From positions 1 through 33,005 of the forward strand of contig JAJZTK010000031.1 of assembly GCA_021849045.1 (NCBI GenBank): a stretch of 33,005 nt of DNA. The letters are read 5' to 3'. The stretch is from Deltaproteobacteria bacterium (GTDB taxonomy: Bacteria; Desulfobacterota; Desulfuromonadia; Geobacterales; DSM-12255). Positions 22,659-32,600 of the stretch are shown here, piece after piece. Each line of letters starts with the position of its first letter. The stretch's first letter is position 1. The notes beneath the pieces were generated by a model, which made no database searches, was not told the origin of the DNA, and saw only the letters and a program-made list of their open reading frames with translations. The translations under genes were made by a program, and so were the position numbers.

Positions 22659-23857
22659 ATCTTGCCCTCCGGGACATACGCTATCACCGGGGAAGGTTCA
22701 TCCTGACCGCCATCGGCCTGGGGCTCCTCATCGGGGTGGTGATAAGCATGGGAGGAATCTACCGGGGGCTCTTTGCTGACGCCCTGGCTGTGTTCGACAG
22801 CACCAAGGCGGATATCTGGGTAGTGCAGCAGGAGACCAACGGCCCGTTTGCCGAGAATTCGCGCATTCCCGAGGACATCAAGTACCGCATACAAGCTGTG
22901 CCCGGCGTGGCCGAAGCATCCCCCCTCTCCTTCCAGACCATACAGATCGAGCGGTTGGGGAAGCCGTTCCGTTTCTTCCTCATCGGCTACGATCCGAACG
23001 GCTTCGGCGGCCCACCGGAGATCATCGCCGGCCGGAACATCCGCCAGAAGCATTACGAGATGGTGGTCGCCGAGGCGATGGGAAAGGAGCTCGGCGAGAA
23101 GATTCACCTGGGGCTCAACGACTATACGGTGGTGGGAATTACCGGCAAGGTCGTCTCTTCCGGCGGTGACCCCGCTGCCTATGTGAGCCTGGCGGACGCC
23201 CAGGAGATCCAGTTCAAGAAGGACAATAACGCCATCAGGAACGACCGGGAACGAATAGCCGCAAACCTGGCCGGCCTTCAGACCCTCTCCCCGACCCAGT
23301 CGAAATTCCTGCAACAGAACATCACCGGCATAACGGAGTCGACACATACGGTAAACACCATCGTTGCCAGGCTGGCACCGGGCGCAGACTTGCGGGAGGT
23401 ACAGGAACGGATCAGCCGCTGGAACCATTTTCGTCCCATTTCAGCCGAGGAACAGACCAGGATACTCACCAAAGGAATGATAGAGAAAGCACGGATGCAG
23501 TTGGGCCTCTTCCGGCTCATCCTCCTCGTTATCTCGGCGGTCATCATTTCTCTGATCATCTACACCTCCACCATAGACAAGATCAAGGTTATAGCCACAC
23601 TCAAGCTGATCGGGGCACAAAACCGGGTGATCATCGGCATGATCCTCCAGCAGTCACTGCTGATGGGGGTCATCGCCTACGCTATCGGCTACGTGCTGAT
23701 CCTTCTCACCTATGAAAAATTCCCCCGCCGGATCGTGCTTGAAGCCTTCGACCTGCAAGCACTCTTTGTCATCGTTATCGCCATCTGCACGATTTCAAGC
23801 TTCGTGGGGATACGGAAGGCACTCAAGGTCGAGCCGGCAGAGGCACTGGGGGGGTAA
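22655..23857 (+). CDS. ABC transporter permease, FtsX/MacB-like (DevC type)
   Basis: The product has 400 aa with four membrane helices: one at about 12-32 (RFILTAIGLGLLIGVVISMG) and three in the C-terminal FtsX domain (about 282-305, 330-352 and 368-385). The large periplasmic domain between them is MacB-PCD-like (SKADIWVV-type start, KYRIQAVPGVAEASPL, GLNDYTVVGITGKV). With its separate ATPase and adaptor it resembles DevBCA/MacAB-like exporters, which move lipids, peptides or toxic compounds. The substrate is not predictable. Confidence 0.9.
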   Translation: MNLALRDIRYHRGRFILTAIGLGLLIGVVISMGGIYRGLFADALAVFDSTKADIWVVQQETNGPFAENSRIPEDIKYRIQAVPGVAEASPLSFQTIQIERLGKPFRFFLIGYDPNGFGGPPEIIAGRNIRQKHYEMVVAEAMGKELGEKIHLGLNDYTVVGITGKVVSSGGDPAAYVSLADAQEIQFKKDNNAIRNDRERIAANLAGLQTLSPTQSKFLQQNITGITESTHTVNTIVARLAPGADLREVQERISRWNHFRPISAEEQTRILTKGMIEKARMQLGLFRLILLVISAVIISLIIYTSTIDKIKVIATLKLIGAQNRVIIGMILQQSLLMGVIAYAIGYVLILLTYEKFPRRIVLEAFDLQALFVIVIAICTISSFVGIRKALKVEPAEALGG

Positions 23858-23861
23858 ATCC

Positions 23862-24584
23862 ATGTATGCCGTCGAAGTGGAACGACTGACAAAGATTTAC
23901 GGCAAGGGGGAGACTACGGTCACCGCCATTGCCGATGCCACCCTCCGGGTCAAGCCGGGAGAACTGGTCGCCATCCTGGGTCCGTCGGGATCGGGAAAGA
24001 CCACGCTGCTCACCTCCATCGGCCTGATCAACGAACCGACCCACGGCAGGGTGATCATCGACGACACTACAGTTGCGGATGAGGGATGGCTGCCTGGTCT
24101 TGATCTGAAGCGAATCCGCCGGGAAAAGCTCGGCTTCATCTTTCAGGCCCACAACCTGATCCCCTTCCTGACAGCCCAGGAGAACGTCATGGTGGCACTG
24201 GAGATTAACAACCTTACCAGGAATAACGCCAAAGTCAGAGCGACCGAACTCCTGAATTCGCTCAATCTCGGTCACCGACTGGGTAGCTACCCCTCGGTCC
24301 TTTCCGGCGGAGAAGCCCAGCGCGTGGCCATTGCCAGGGCCTTGGCAAACCGACCGAAGGTGATCCTGGCCGACGAACCGACCGCGGCCCTTGACACCGA
24401 AAACGGGAAGAACGTGATGAATCTATTGAAGAAACTGGCGGTGGAAAACCGTTCGGCCATCCTGGTAGTCACCCACGACCACCGGATGGTGGAGGGATTT
24501 GACAGGATATTCCATGTCAGCGACGGTCGGATCACTAACGAAAAGCAACGGGTGGAAGCGGGAGGAACCCATGGACTGGGATGA
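23862..24584 (+). CDS. ABC transporter ATP-binding protein (MacB/LolD type)
   Basis: The product has 240 aa from the ATG at 23862, four bases past the permease stop. Walker A is GPSGSGKTT (40-48), the Q-loop is FIFQAHN, the signature is LSGGE (147-151), Walker B is VILADEP (167-173) and the switch His is in VVTHDHRM. The length and motifs fit the LolD/MacB subgroup that powers FtsX-type permeases. Its 3-prime end overlaps the methyltransferase gene by 14 bases, so the efflux and sulfur genes may form one transcript. Confidence 0.95.
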   Translation: MYAVEVERLTKIYGKGETTVTAIADATLRVKPGELVAILGPSGSGKTTLLTSIGLINEPTHGRVIIDDTTVADEGWLPGLDLKRIRREKLGFIFQAHNLIPFLTAQENVMVALEINNLTRNNAKVRATELLNSLNLGHRLGSYPSVLSGGEAQRVAIARALANRPKVILADEPTAALDTENGKNVMNLLKKLAVENRSAILVVTHDHRMVEGFDRIFHVSDGRITNEKQRVEAGGTHGLG

Positions 24585-25239
24585 CCGGTACAGCGAACCG
24601 GGCTTTGCCTATGGCACGGCACCGAATGATTTTCTCGCATCTGTGGTCGACAGGATTCCACGCGGAAGGATTCTGTCCCTTGCGGAAGGAGAAGGCCGCA
24701 ACGCAGTCTACCTCGCCTCGCTCGGGTACGGGGTGACCGGGGTAGACGGCTCTGCAGTAGGCCTGCGCAAGGCACAAGAACTTGCCGCAGAACGGGGCGT
24801 TGCCATAACCACGGTCGTGACGAATCTGGGCGATTTCCAGATCGAGACTGAGCAATGGGACGGGATCATTTCCTGTTATTGCCATTTGCCGTCTGCCATC
24901 CGCATACCGCTCCACCGGGCCGCTGTCAAAGGGCTGAAGCGTGGCGGGGTCTTTGTTCTGGAGGCGTTCAGCAAGGAGCAACTTGCCTATGGCACCGGAG
25001 GGCCACAATCTCCTGACATGCTCATGTCTCTGGAAGAATTGAAGAGGGAACTGAGCGGGTTGGAATTTATCCATGCCATTGAAATGGAACGTGACGTGCA
25101 TGAAGGAAACAAGCATACTGGTCTGGCAGCGGTGGTTCAACTGTTGGGGGTCAAGACCGGTGATAGCGAAAGGAATAAACTTTCCCCATCGTGTAAAAAG
25201 GAGAGCGAATGCAATCCAAGGAACTTGCCAAACGGATGA
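24571..25239 (+). CDS. TehB-like SAM-dependent methyltransferase
   Basis: The product has 222 aa. It begins with the W-DDRY...Y-G pattern typical of TehB/thiopurine-methyltransferase-like proteins (MDWDDRYSEPGFAYGTAPND). SAM motif I is ILSLAEGEGRNAVYLASLGY, with VTGVDGSAVGL following; IISCYCHLP and GGVFVLEAFSKEQL are later motifs. In these families chalcogen or metalloid groups are methylated, which fits the rhodaneses nearby, but the substrate is unproven. The ATG at 24571 follows GGAGG. The gene overlaps both neighbours (14 nt upstream, 31 nt downstream). Confidence 0.85.
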   Translation: MDWDDRYSEPGFAYGTAPNDFLASVVDRIPRGRILSLAEGEGRNAVYLASLGYGVTGVDGSAVGLRKAQELAAERGVAITTVVTNLGDFQIETEQWDGIISCYCHLPSAIRIPLHRAAVKGLKRGGVFVLEAFSKEQLAYGTGGPQSPDMLMSLEELKRELSGLEFIHAIEMERDVHEGNKHTGLAAVVQLLGVKTGDSERNKLSPSCKKESECNPRNLPNG

Positions 25240-25517
25240 AATCAAAAAAGCCGCCAACTGTCATCGATGTCAGGAGCGGTTTCGAGTTCCGAAATGGGCA
25301 CATACCCGGCGCGATTCATGCGTCTATCTGGAAAATATTGTTACACCCGGCGCACATCGCTTCCGACAAGAGTACTGAACTGGTAGTGACCTGCGAACAT
25401 GGCCCCCGGGCTCAACTGGCTAAAGGATTACTCAACGCCTTCGGGTACCGGAATGTTGTTCTGCTCGAAGGGCATATGGCCGGCTGGCGTCAGGCCGGGG
25501 GTCCACAAGAATTGTAA
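25209..25517 (+). CDS. Single-domain rhodanese (sulfurtransferase)
   Basis: The product has 102 aa. It is one rhodanese domain: TVIDVRSGFEFRNGHIPGAI, then the catalytic C62 in VTCEHGPRAQLA, and VVLLEGHMAGWRQAG at the end. It transfers sulfane sulfur as a Cys persulfide, in the cytoplasm (no signal peptide). AAGGAG precedes the ATG, and the gene starts inside the methyltransferase gene, so the two are tightly coupled. The CoA-disulfide/polysulfide-reductase-like gene downstream also carries a rhodanese domain. Confidence 0.92.
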   Translation: MQSKELAKRMKSKKPPTVIDVRSGFEFRNGHIPGAIHASIWKILLHPAHIASDKSTELVVTCEHGPRAQLAKGLLNAFGYRNVVLLEGHMAGWRQAGGPQEL

Positions 25518-25601
25518 CGTCAAAAGACATCACATTAAGAAAATGGCCGGTCCGCATTTGACGGTGCCGGCAAATATTCCACAGTTCAAGGGAGTACTTT
25601 T

Positions 25602-25964
25602 ATGAGAACGATTATTGCGCTTACCATGCTGCTCGTTATGTTGACAGTTCCTGCCCATGCCAAACTCAAAACCATTGGCCAGGTTGACCATCAGGAATTC
25701 GATCAGAGTAGCTTTCCCCCAAAAATGAAGGAGGCATATTCTTTAATGAAGTCAAAATGTCTCGTCTGCCACACGATGGAGAGAACGGTGATGGCCGTAA
25801 CTACGGGGATTGCTCCCATTTCAAGTACCGTTTTCGACAAGAGCGCAGCCCGTGCCTATTGCAACAAGATGCTCAAGAAACCCAACGCTAACATGTCAAA
25901 GCAGGACGTGAAAATCATAGTTGATCTTCTCAATTATCTGCTGGATCAAACAGCGATATATTGA
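25602..25964 (+). CDS. Small periplasmic monoheme c-type cytochrome
   Basis: The product has 120 aa. Residues 1-20 are a signal peptide ending PAHA. A single CXXCH (CLVCH, 53-57) binds heme. A Met-containing segment near MLKKPNANMSKQDV could supply the distal ligand, and the C-terminal helix (VKIIVDLLNYLLDQ) fits a short class I cytochrome. It lies between the rhodanese and the flavoprotein genes and could pass electrons from sulfur chemistry in the periplasm. AGGGAG precedes the ATG. Confidence 0.85.
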   Translation: MRTIIALTMLLVMLTVPAHAKLKTIGQVDHQEFDQSSFPPKMKEAYSLMKSKCLVCHTMERTVMAVTTGIAPISSTVFDKSAARAYCNKMLKKPNANMSKQDVKIIVDLLNYLLDQTAIY

Positions 25965-25979
25965 AAAGGAACCAGTCTC

Positions 25980-27662
25980 ATGAAAATTAACATTGTAGTC
26001 ATCGGTGCAAATGCCGCCGGAGCCAAGGCGGCATCCAAGGCAAAACGGATGAATAAAAACGTGGAAGTGACCCTGATCGACCGGGGCAACTTCATCTCAT
26101 ATGGGGCCTGCGGCATACCGTACTATGTCTCGGATGACGTAACCCATGTCCAGGAACTGATGAGCACACCGGTCGGAGTGGTACGGGATGCCACGTTCTT
26201 CAAAAAGGTCAAAGGGGTTACGGTCAGGACAAACAGTGAGGTGACGAGGATCGACCGTAAGGCGAAGATCGTTTACCTCATGGAAACGGCAACCTCTCAG
26301 GAAGCGTCTTTCGAATACGACCGCCTGATCCTTGCCACGGGCAGTTCTCCCTTTGTTCCTTTGCTGGACAATGTGAACCTCCCCAACATCCTGACCGTCA
26401 AATCGATCGAAGATGCCGAAGCACTGAAATCACGTGCCATAGCCGGCAGGTCCGCCTGTATCGTAGGCGGCGGTCTGATCGGTCTGGAAACGGCCGAAGC
26501 GTTGACGCAGAAAGGGATGCAGGTCACGATTGTCGAGATGCGCGACCAGCTTCTGCCGGGGATACTGGACCCGGAACTGGCGTTCCTGGTCGAAAAGCAG
26601 GTCAGGCAACAGGGGGTCACGATCATGACCGGCGACCGGGTAACCGGTTTCCGCGGCAAGGAAGGGGTGGAAACAATCCTCATCGGCGACCGGGAACTGA
26701 AGGCCGATTTGGTCGTCCTCGCCCCCGGCGTCACCCCCAATGTCGACCTGGCGCGGGCCGCAGGGCTGGAGATCGGCGTGACCGGCGCCATTGCCGTCGA
26801 CACAAGGCTGTGCACCAGCGACCCGCATATTTATGCCTGCGGCGACTGCTGCGAAACCACCCACCTGATTACCGGCAACAAGGTCCATATCCCCCTGGGG
26901 AGCACGGCCAACAAGCAGGGACGGGTGGCCGGGATCAACGCAGCCGGCGGCGAGGCCACCTTTGCCGGCGTCATCGGCACCAGCATCATCAGGGTGTTCA
27001 CCATCAATGCCGGCAAGACCGGCCTGACCGAGACCGAAGCCAGGGCCAACGGCTTCGATGTGGAGACAGTCATCTCGCCGGCTCCCGACAGGGCACACTT
27101 CTTCCCGGGAGCAAAACCGATCGTCCTGAAGATGATCGCCGAACGGAAAACCGGTCGGCTCCTCGGCCTGCAGGCCGCAGGCGAGGGGGCCGTTGACAAG
27201 CGGCTCGATGCCGCTGCGACCGCCATTACTTTTCATGCCACGGCGGAACAGTTGTCCCAGGTGGACCTGGCCTATGCGCCCCCCTATTCCGCTGCCATGG
27301 ACAACCTGATCGTGGCGGCTGACATCCTGAAAAACAAGCTCGCCGGCCATGCCAGAGGGATTACGCCCCAAGAGGTCAAACGCAAATTCGATGAAGAGGA
27401 CGACTTCATCCTGCTCGATGTCCGCTCGCCAGCAGAACATGGGGAGATCGGCATCGCAGGGGCAAAGCTGATTCCGCTTGGCATGCTGCGGGAGAAGCTG
27501 GACGAACTCCCCAGGGACAAGGAGATCATCACCTTCTGCAAGGTCAGCCTCAGGGGGTACGAGGCCCAGAAGATCCTGGACGCGGCAGGTTTCGAGAACA
27601 CGAAGTTCATGGATGGCGGCATCCTTGCCTGGCCCTACCCGCTCAGAGGGGCAATAGGCTGA
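25980..27662 (+). CDS. CoA-disulfide/polysulfide reductase-like flavoprotein with C-terminal rhodanese
   Basis: The product has 560 aa. The FAD-binding fold starts IVVIGANAAGAKAASKAKRM. The redox Cys of this group is C44 in SYGACGIPYY. The NAD(P)H fold is ACIVGGGLIGLETAEAL (about 157-175). ACGDC and the dimerisation domain (about 330-450) follow, with AYAPPYSAAMD typical of the family. A rhodanese domain occupies about 455-560, with its catalytic C520 in ITFCKVSLRGYEA. Proteins of this build (Npsr, CoADR-rhodanese) reduce persulfides, polysulfides or CoA-disulfide with NAD(P)H. It is the last gene of the cluster; a bidirectional terminator follows. Confidence 0.92.
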   Translation: MKINIVVIGANAAGAKAASKAKRMNKNVEVTLIDRGNFISYGACGIPYYVSDDVTHVQELMSTPVGVVRDATFFKKVKGVTVRTNSEVTRIDRKAKIVYLMETATSQEASFEYDRLILATGSSPFVPLLDNVNLPNILTVKSIEDAEALKSRAIAGRSACIVGGGLIGLETAEALTQKGMQVTIVEMRDQLLPGILDPELAFLVEKQVRQQGVTIMTGDRVTGFRGKEGVETILIGDRELKADLVVLAPGVTPNVDLARAAGLEIGVTGAIAVDTRLCTSDPHIYACGDCCETTHLITGNKVHIPLGSTANKQGRVAGINAAGGEATFAGVIGTSIIRVFTINAGKTGLTETEARANGFDVETVISPAPDRAHFFPGAKPIVLKMIAERKTGRLLGLQAAGEGAVDKRLDAAATAITFHATAEQLSQVDLAYAPPYSAAMDNLIVAADILKNKLAGHARGITPQEVKRKFDEEDDFILLDVRSPAEHGEIGIAGAKLIPLGMLREKLDELPRDKEIITFCKVSLRGYEAQKILDAAGFENTKFMDGGILAWPYPLRGAIG

Positions 27663-27997
27663 CGCGCATCAGATCAGGCACCAAAAAATCCATTGCCCTC
27701 CGGTCAATGGATTTTTGCGTTCCAATAGAGGCCTCTCTTGTCATCCTGTATCACCAGGTTGACAATGGGGGCTTTTCTCATTGAACGCATCCGTACGGTG
27801 CCTGAGCACAACCACCCATGCCAGCAGGCATGAAGATTGAGCCGGTTACCAGCGAAGAACACAGTCTTAACTTGTTTTATGAGCGGTTTTCAGATAATAA
27901 TTGCACGTTTTGGCTGTAGGGCTGTTTCCCTCGCACGACACGGCAGTTCGGCCAACGTCATTGCGTTAATGATCATGAGAGCAACAGGAGCCCCCCT
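27663..27997. other. Gene-free stretch before pfaD
   Basis: It contains a terminator (27684-27716), a perfect palindrome CATGCC-AGCA-GGCATG (27818-27833) that might be an operator, and a promoter-like pair TTGTTT/TAATAA with a 17-nt gap near 27870-27900. I see no real gene. Confidence 0.5.
27684..27716. terminator. Bidirectional rho-independent terminator
   Basis: AAAAATCCATTG pairs with CAATGGATTTTT around a 9-nt loop, giving an A-run on one side and a T-run on the other. It lies 21 nt past the flavoprotein stop. Confidence 0.85.
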
Positions 27998-29662
27998 TTG
28001 AAACAACTATTGCCAGTGGAACAGGCCGCCACAGGCCCTGTCGGTGAAAACCGTCTCGGCTGGTGGCGCGCAGACTCCTCTTGTTCGCCGGATCAGGTTG
28101 CCACCGGCCTTGAGCCGATTCGCCTGCTTAGCCACCCCCTGTACCTGGTGCGGGAAAACGGTGGGATCGTCCCGGTCAGCAACGGCTCGGCACTCATCGG
28201 CAACAGCCACCCGCATGAGGATGGCTTCCCCCTGGTGGGATACGCCCCACCCTCCCTGCCGGAAGGGCTGGGCGACCCGGAGTTCTGCGCCGACCTGGGG
28301 ATTCGCTACCCCTATCTGGGGGGCTCCATGGCCAAGGGGATCAGTTCGGTCGCCATGGCCGAGGAACTGGGCCGGGCCGGCATGCTCGGCTTCTTCGGCG
28401 CGGCCGGTCTGCCGCTGGCCGCGGTCGAGGCAGCCCTGGACCGTCTCGCCGCCAGCAAGCTCCCGTACGGGATCAACCTGATCCACTCCCCCCAGGAACC
28501 TGACCTGGAAAAGGCTCTGGCCGAACTCTACATCAGGCGCGGGGTGCGACTGGTAGAGGCATCGGCCTTTCTCGCCCTCACCCTGCCGCTGGTCCGGTAC
28601 CGGGTCCACGGCATTCACCGCGCTCCGGACGGCACCATCGTCGCCCCCAACCGGATCATCGCCAAGGTCTCCCGCGAGGAGTTGGCGGAGCGGTTCTTTT
28701 CGCCCCCACCGGAGAAGCTCCTGCGGGAACTGGTCGCCAGTGGCGAGATCACGGCCGGGCAGGCCGAACTGGCCACCCGGATACCCATGGCCCAGGATCT
28801 GACCGCCGAGGCCGATTCCGGCGGCCATACCGACAACCGGCCGGCCATGGCGCTCTTCCCCACCATCCTTTCACTTGCCGCAAGGATGGAGAAGAAACAC
28901 GGCTACAACCTCAGGCTCAGAGTGGGCCTTGCCGGCGGCATCGGCACCCCGGCTGCCGCCGCGGCAGCCTTCACCATGGGCGCCGCCTACATCATGACCG
29001 GCTCGGTGAACCAGGCGTGCGTCGAGTCCGGTACCTCGGACCAAGTGCGGGCGATGCTGGCGGAAACGCGCCAGGCCGACGTGACCATGGCCCCGGCTGC
29101 CGACATGTTCGAGATGGGGGTAACGGTCCAGGTCCTGAAACGGAAGACCATGTTCCCGATGCGGGCTGCCAAACTCTATGAAATCTACCGCAGCTGTGCA
29201 GGTATCGATGACATTCCTGTTGCGGAGAGGGAGAAGCTGGAAGCCGCCCTCTTCTGCAAGCCGCTGGCAACCGTCTGGAACGAGACCCGCGCCTACTTCC
29301 TCCAGCGCGATCCGCGCCAGGTGGAACGGGGTGACCGGGACGCCAAACACCGGATGGCCCTGGTCTTTCGCTGGTATCTGGGACAGGCGGCCCACTGGGC
29401 CAAGGATGGCAAAGCTTCCCGCACCATCGATTACCAGGTCTGGTGCGGACCGGCCATGGGTGCCTTCAACGAATGGGCTGCCGGCTCGTTCCTCGCCGAC
29501 CCGGCCCGGCGTGAGGTAGCCAACGTTGCCCGCAACCTCCTCTTTGGCGCTGCCCTGCTTAACCGCGCCACATTCCTGCGCAGCCAGGGAGTCAGCCTAC
29601 CTGCAGATGCAATTCAGGCAGTACCGCTCGAAGATGCCCAGATCAAGGAGTTTCTCAGGTGA
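27998..29662 (+). CDS. pfaD: PfaD-family enoyl reductase of a PUFA/polyketide synthase
   Basis: The product has 554 aa, the usual PfaD length. It is a nitropropane-dioxygenase/FabI-unrelated TIM-barrel FMN enzyme: GGSMAKGISSVAMAEELGRA and GMLGFFGAAGLPLAAVEAAL near the N-terminus, then GINLIHSPQEPDLEKAL, then EADSGGHTDNRPAMALFP and RVGLAGGIGTPAAAAAAFTM and GAAYIMTGSVNQACVE, which carry flavin-contact residues. The C-terminal half (KRKTMFPMRAAKLYEIYRSC, FNEWAAGSFLADP) is PfaD-specific. In polyunsaturated lipid synthesis it reduces the enoyl intermediates. Start is TTG, with CAGGAG seven bases upstream. Its stop overlaps the GTG of the next gene. Confidence 0.93.
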   Translation: MKQLLPVEQAATGPVGENRLGWWRADSSCSPDQVATGLEPIRLLSHPLYLVRENGGIVPVSNGSALIGNSHPHEDGFPLVGYAPPSLPEGLGDPEFCADLGIRYPYLGGSMAKGISSVAMAEELGRAGMLGFFGAAGLPLAAVEAALDRLAASKLPYGINLIHSPQEPDLEKALAELYIRRGVRLVEASAFLALTLPLVRYRVHGIHRAPDGTIVAPNRIIAKVSREELAERFFSPPPEKLLRELVASGEITAGQAELATRIPMAQDLTAEADSGGHTDNRPAMALFPTILSLAARMEKKHGYNLRLRVGLAGGIGTPAAAAAAFTMGAAYIMTGSVNQACVESGTSDQVRAMLAETRQADVTMAPAADMFEMGVTVQVLKRKTMFPMRAAKLYEIYRSCAGIDDIPVAEREKLEAALFCKPLATVWNETRAYFLQRDPRQVERGDRDAKHRMALVFRWYLGQAAHWAKDGKASRTIDYQVWCGPAMGAFNEWAAGSFLADPARREVANVARNLLFGAALLNRATFLRSQGVSLPADAIQAVPLEDAQIKEFLR

Positions 29663-32600
29663 ATAAAGAAGCGACCACGGAAAACACCCGCAGCGGGACA
29701 CCGCTCGCCATTATCGGCATCGGCTGCAACTTCCCCAAGGCCGATAACCCGACTACCTTCTGGGCGAACATCCGCGAAGGGCTCGATGCCATCACCGAGA
29801 TTCCGCCGACCCATTGGCGCATCGAAGAGTACTTTTCTGCCGAGCAAAAGACCCCGGACCATACTTACGGCCGTCGCGGCGGCTTCCTCTCGCCGCTTCA
29901 GTTCAACCCGATGGAATTCAACATCCCGCCGAACACCCTGGAGGCGATCGACACCTCCCAGCTGCTTGGTCTGGTCACGGCCGGCCAGGCGCTCAGGGAC
30001 GCCGGCTACGGCGCGGACCGGACCTACGACCGGAACAAGGTCAGCGTCATCCTCGGTGTCACCGGCGCACTGGAACTGGTGATCCCGCTGGGCGCACGCC
30101 TCGGCCACCCGATCTGGCGCTCGGCCCTCAAGGAAGCCGGCGTTGCCGACGCGGTTGCCGAAGACGTGGTACAACGGATCGCCGATGCCTATGTTCCCTG
30201 GCAGGAAAACTCCTTCCCCGGCCTGCTCGGCAACGTGGTGGCCGGCCGGATCAGCAAGCAGTACGACCTGGGCGGTACCAACTGCGTCGTTGACGCGGCC
30301 TGCGGCAGCTCCCTTTCCGCCCTGCACCTGGCCAGCCTGGAACTGGCCACCGGCAAGGCCGACATGGTGGTCACCGGCGGGATCGACACCTTCAACGACA
30401 TCTTCATGTACATGTGCTTCAGCAAGACGCCGGCCCTCTCCCCCACCGGCGACGCAAAACCGTTCGACGCCTCGGGCGACGGCACCATCCTAGGCGAAGG
30501 TCTAGGGCTAGTGGTCATCAAGCGGCTGGCCGATGCCGAGAGGGACGGAGACAGGATCTACGCGGTGATCCGCGGTGTCGGCTCATCCAGCGACGGCAAA
30601 GGAGAGGCGATCTACACCCCGAGCGCCACCGGGCAGAAAAACGCGCTCCTGGACGCCTATCGCCAGTCAGGGGTGGCCCCGGAGAGCATCGGCCTTTTGG
30701 AGGCCCACGGCACCGGCACCAAGGTCGGCGACGCCGTGGAGGTCTCGGCGCTGCGCGAGGTGTACGGCGAGGCAAAAGCCCCCTGGTGCGCCCTCGGTTC
30801 GGTCAAGTCCCAGATCGGCCACGCCAAGGCGGCCGCCGGCTCAGCCGGCCTGATCAAGGCAGCCATGGCGCTGCACCACAAGGTAATCCCCCCCACCATC
30901 AAGGTGACAAAACCCCTGGAGGAGGTGACCGCTGGCCACACCCCGTTCTACCTGGCAACGGAAAAGCGTCCCTGGCTGACCAGCGAGGGTTCGCCACGCC
31001 GGGCAGCGGTAAGCGCCTTCGGTTTCGGAGGCTCCAATTTCCACGCGGTCCTGGAGGAGTACCGGCCAGCCAAGGAAAAGGCCGACTGGGACGGCACCGT
31101 CCAGATCATCCCGTTTTCCGGCAGCGATCCCGCCTCCCTTGAAGCGGCGCTCGCAGGTCTTGCGACCGACCTCTCCGGTCAGGAACTGCGCGCCCGTGCC
31201 GCAGAGCTTCGGGCCGTATTCGATGCTGATGCCCCCTGCCGTTTGGCACTGGTGGTCGAACAGCAGCGAACGAACCTGTCCAGCCTGGTCGCCAACAGCC
31301 TGGCCATGCTCCGCAAGAGCCCGCACGCCCCCTGGCAGACCCCGGACGGCGCCTGTTACGCCACCGGCCGCACGCCCGGCAAACTCGCCCTCCTCTTCCC
31401 GGGGCAGGGGGCCCAGTACACCGGCATGCTCCGCGACCTTGCCTGCGCCTTCCCTGAGGTGTTCAAAGCCGTTGCCACGGCTGACCAAGGATTCAGCGCT
31501 GCGAACGGGAGCCGTCTTTCCGACCGGATCTACCCGTTCTCGGCCTTCGACCCTGCGGAAAAGGAGCAACAGGAAGAGTGGCTCCGCGCCACCGACGCGG
31601 CCCAGCCAGCCATCGGCGCGGTCAGCCTCGGCAGCCTCCGCCTGCTGGAAACGTTCGGCCTTTGCCCGGATGCGGCGGCCGGCCACAGCTATGGCGAACT
31701 CACGGCGCTCTGCGCTGCCGGCCGGCTCGACGAGAGCGCCTTCCATGAACTGTCCCGCCTGCGCGGCAGGCTCATGGCCGCTGGCGACGGCGACAAGGGG
31801 AGCATGCTGGCAGTGCCGGCCCCCCTGGCAACCGTGGAACAGATCCTGGCTGAGGAACAGCTCGATCTGGTCATCGCCAACCGCAACGCCCCGAACCAGG
31901 CAGTCCTCTCGGGGAGCAGCGCCGAGATCGACCGCGCCGTCCACGCTTTCAATGCCAGGCACCTTGCCAGCAAGCGCCTCCCGGTTGCCGCCGCCTTCCA
32001 CAGTCCGCTGGTGGCTGACGCCAGCGTGCCTTTCCTGGCGGCCCTTGACACTGTCGAACTGCGCGAGGGGACGGTCCCGGTCTACGCCAACAGTACGGCA
32101 GCAATCTACCCGGCCGAGGCCGCAGCGGCGAAGACCCTCCTGGCTGGCCAGTTGGCCAGACCGGTGGAGTTCGTGGCCGAGATCGAGGCGCTCTATGCCG
32201 CAGGTGTCCGCACCTTTGTGGAGGTCGGTCCCGGCGCCCGCCTGACCGGCCTGGTCAAGGCAATTCTCGGCGATCGTGACCACCAGGCCGTGGCCCTTGA
32301 CGCCTCCAGCGGCAAGCGGAACGGCATCGTCGACCTGGCACGGACCCTGTCTCAGCTGGCCGTGCTCGGCTATGGTCTGCGGCTCGGTCGCTGGGACGAT
32401 AGCTTCGTGCCGCCGGTCGCGGCAAAGGGGAAAAAACCGGTCATGACCGTCACCCTGAGCGGTGCCAACTACGTGAAGCCGCGGGAGAAGAGACCGGCGG
32501 TTAAAACCGTGACTCGGACCCATCTGGGCCTAAAGGACTCGAACCCTGAAGGGCCTAAAGGACTTGGGACTGGAATAAACCAAACCCGGCCGGCTATTGC

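Noticed and set aside
27765-27833. 22-residue frame MGAFLIERIRTVPEH... before pfaD
   Set aside because: It has no ribosome-binding site or family match and is too short to support as a gene.
30841-32523. Long open frame on the minus strand opposite the pfaA-like gene
   Set aside because: The plus strand encodes clear KS and AT motifs over the same region; the minus frame is a GC-rich shadow.
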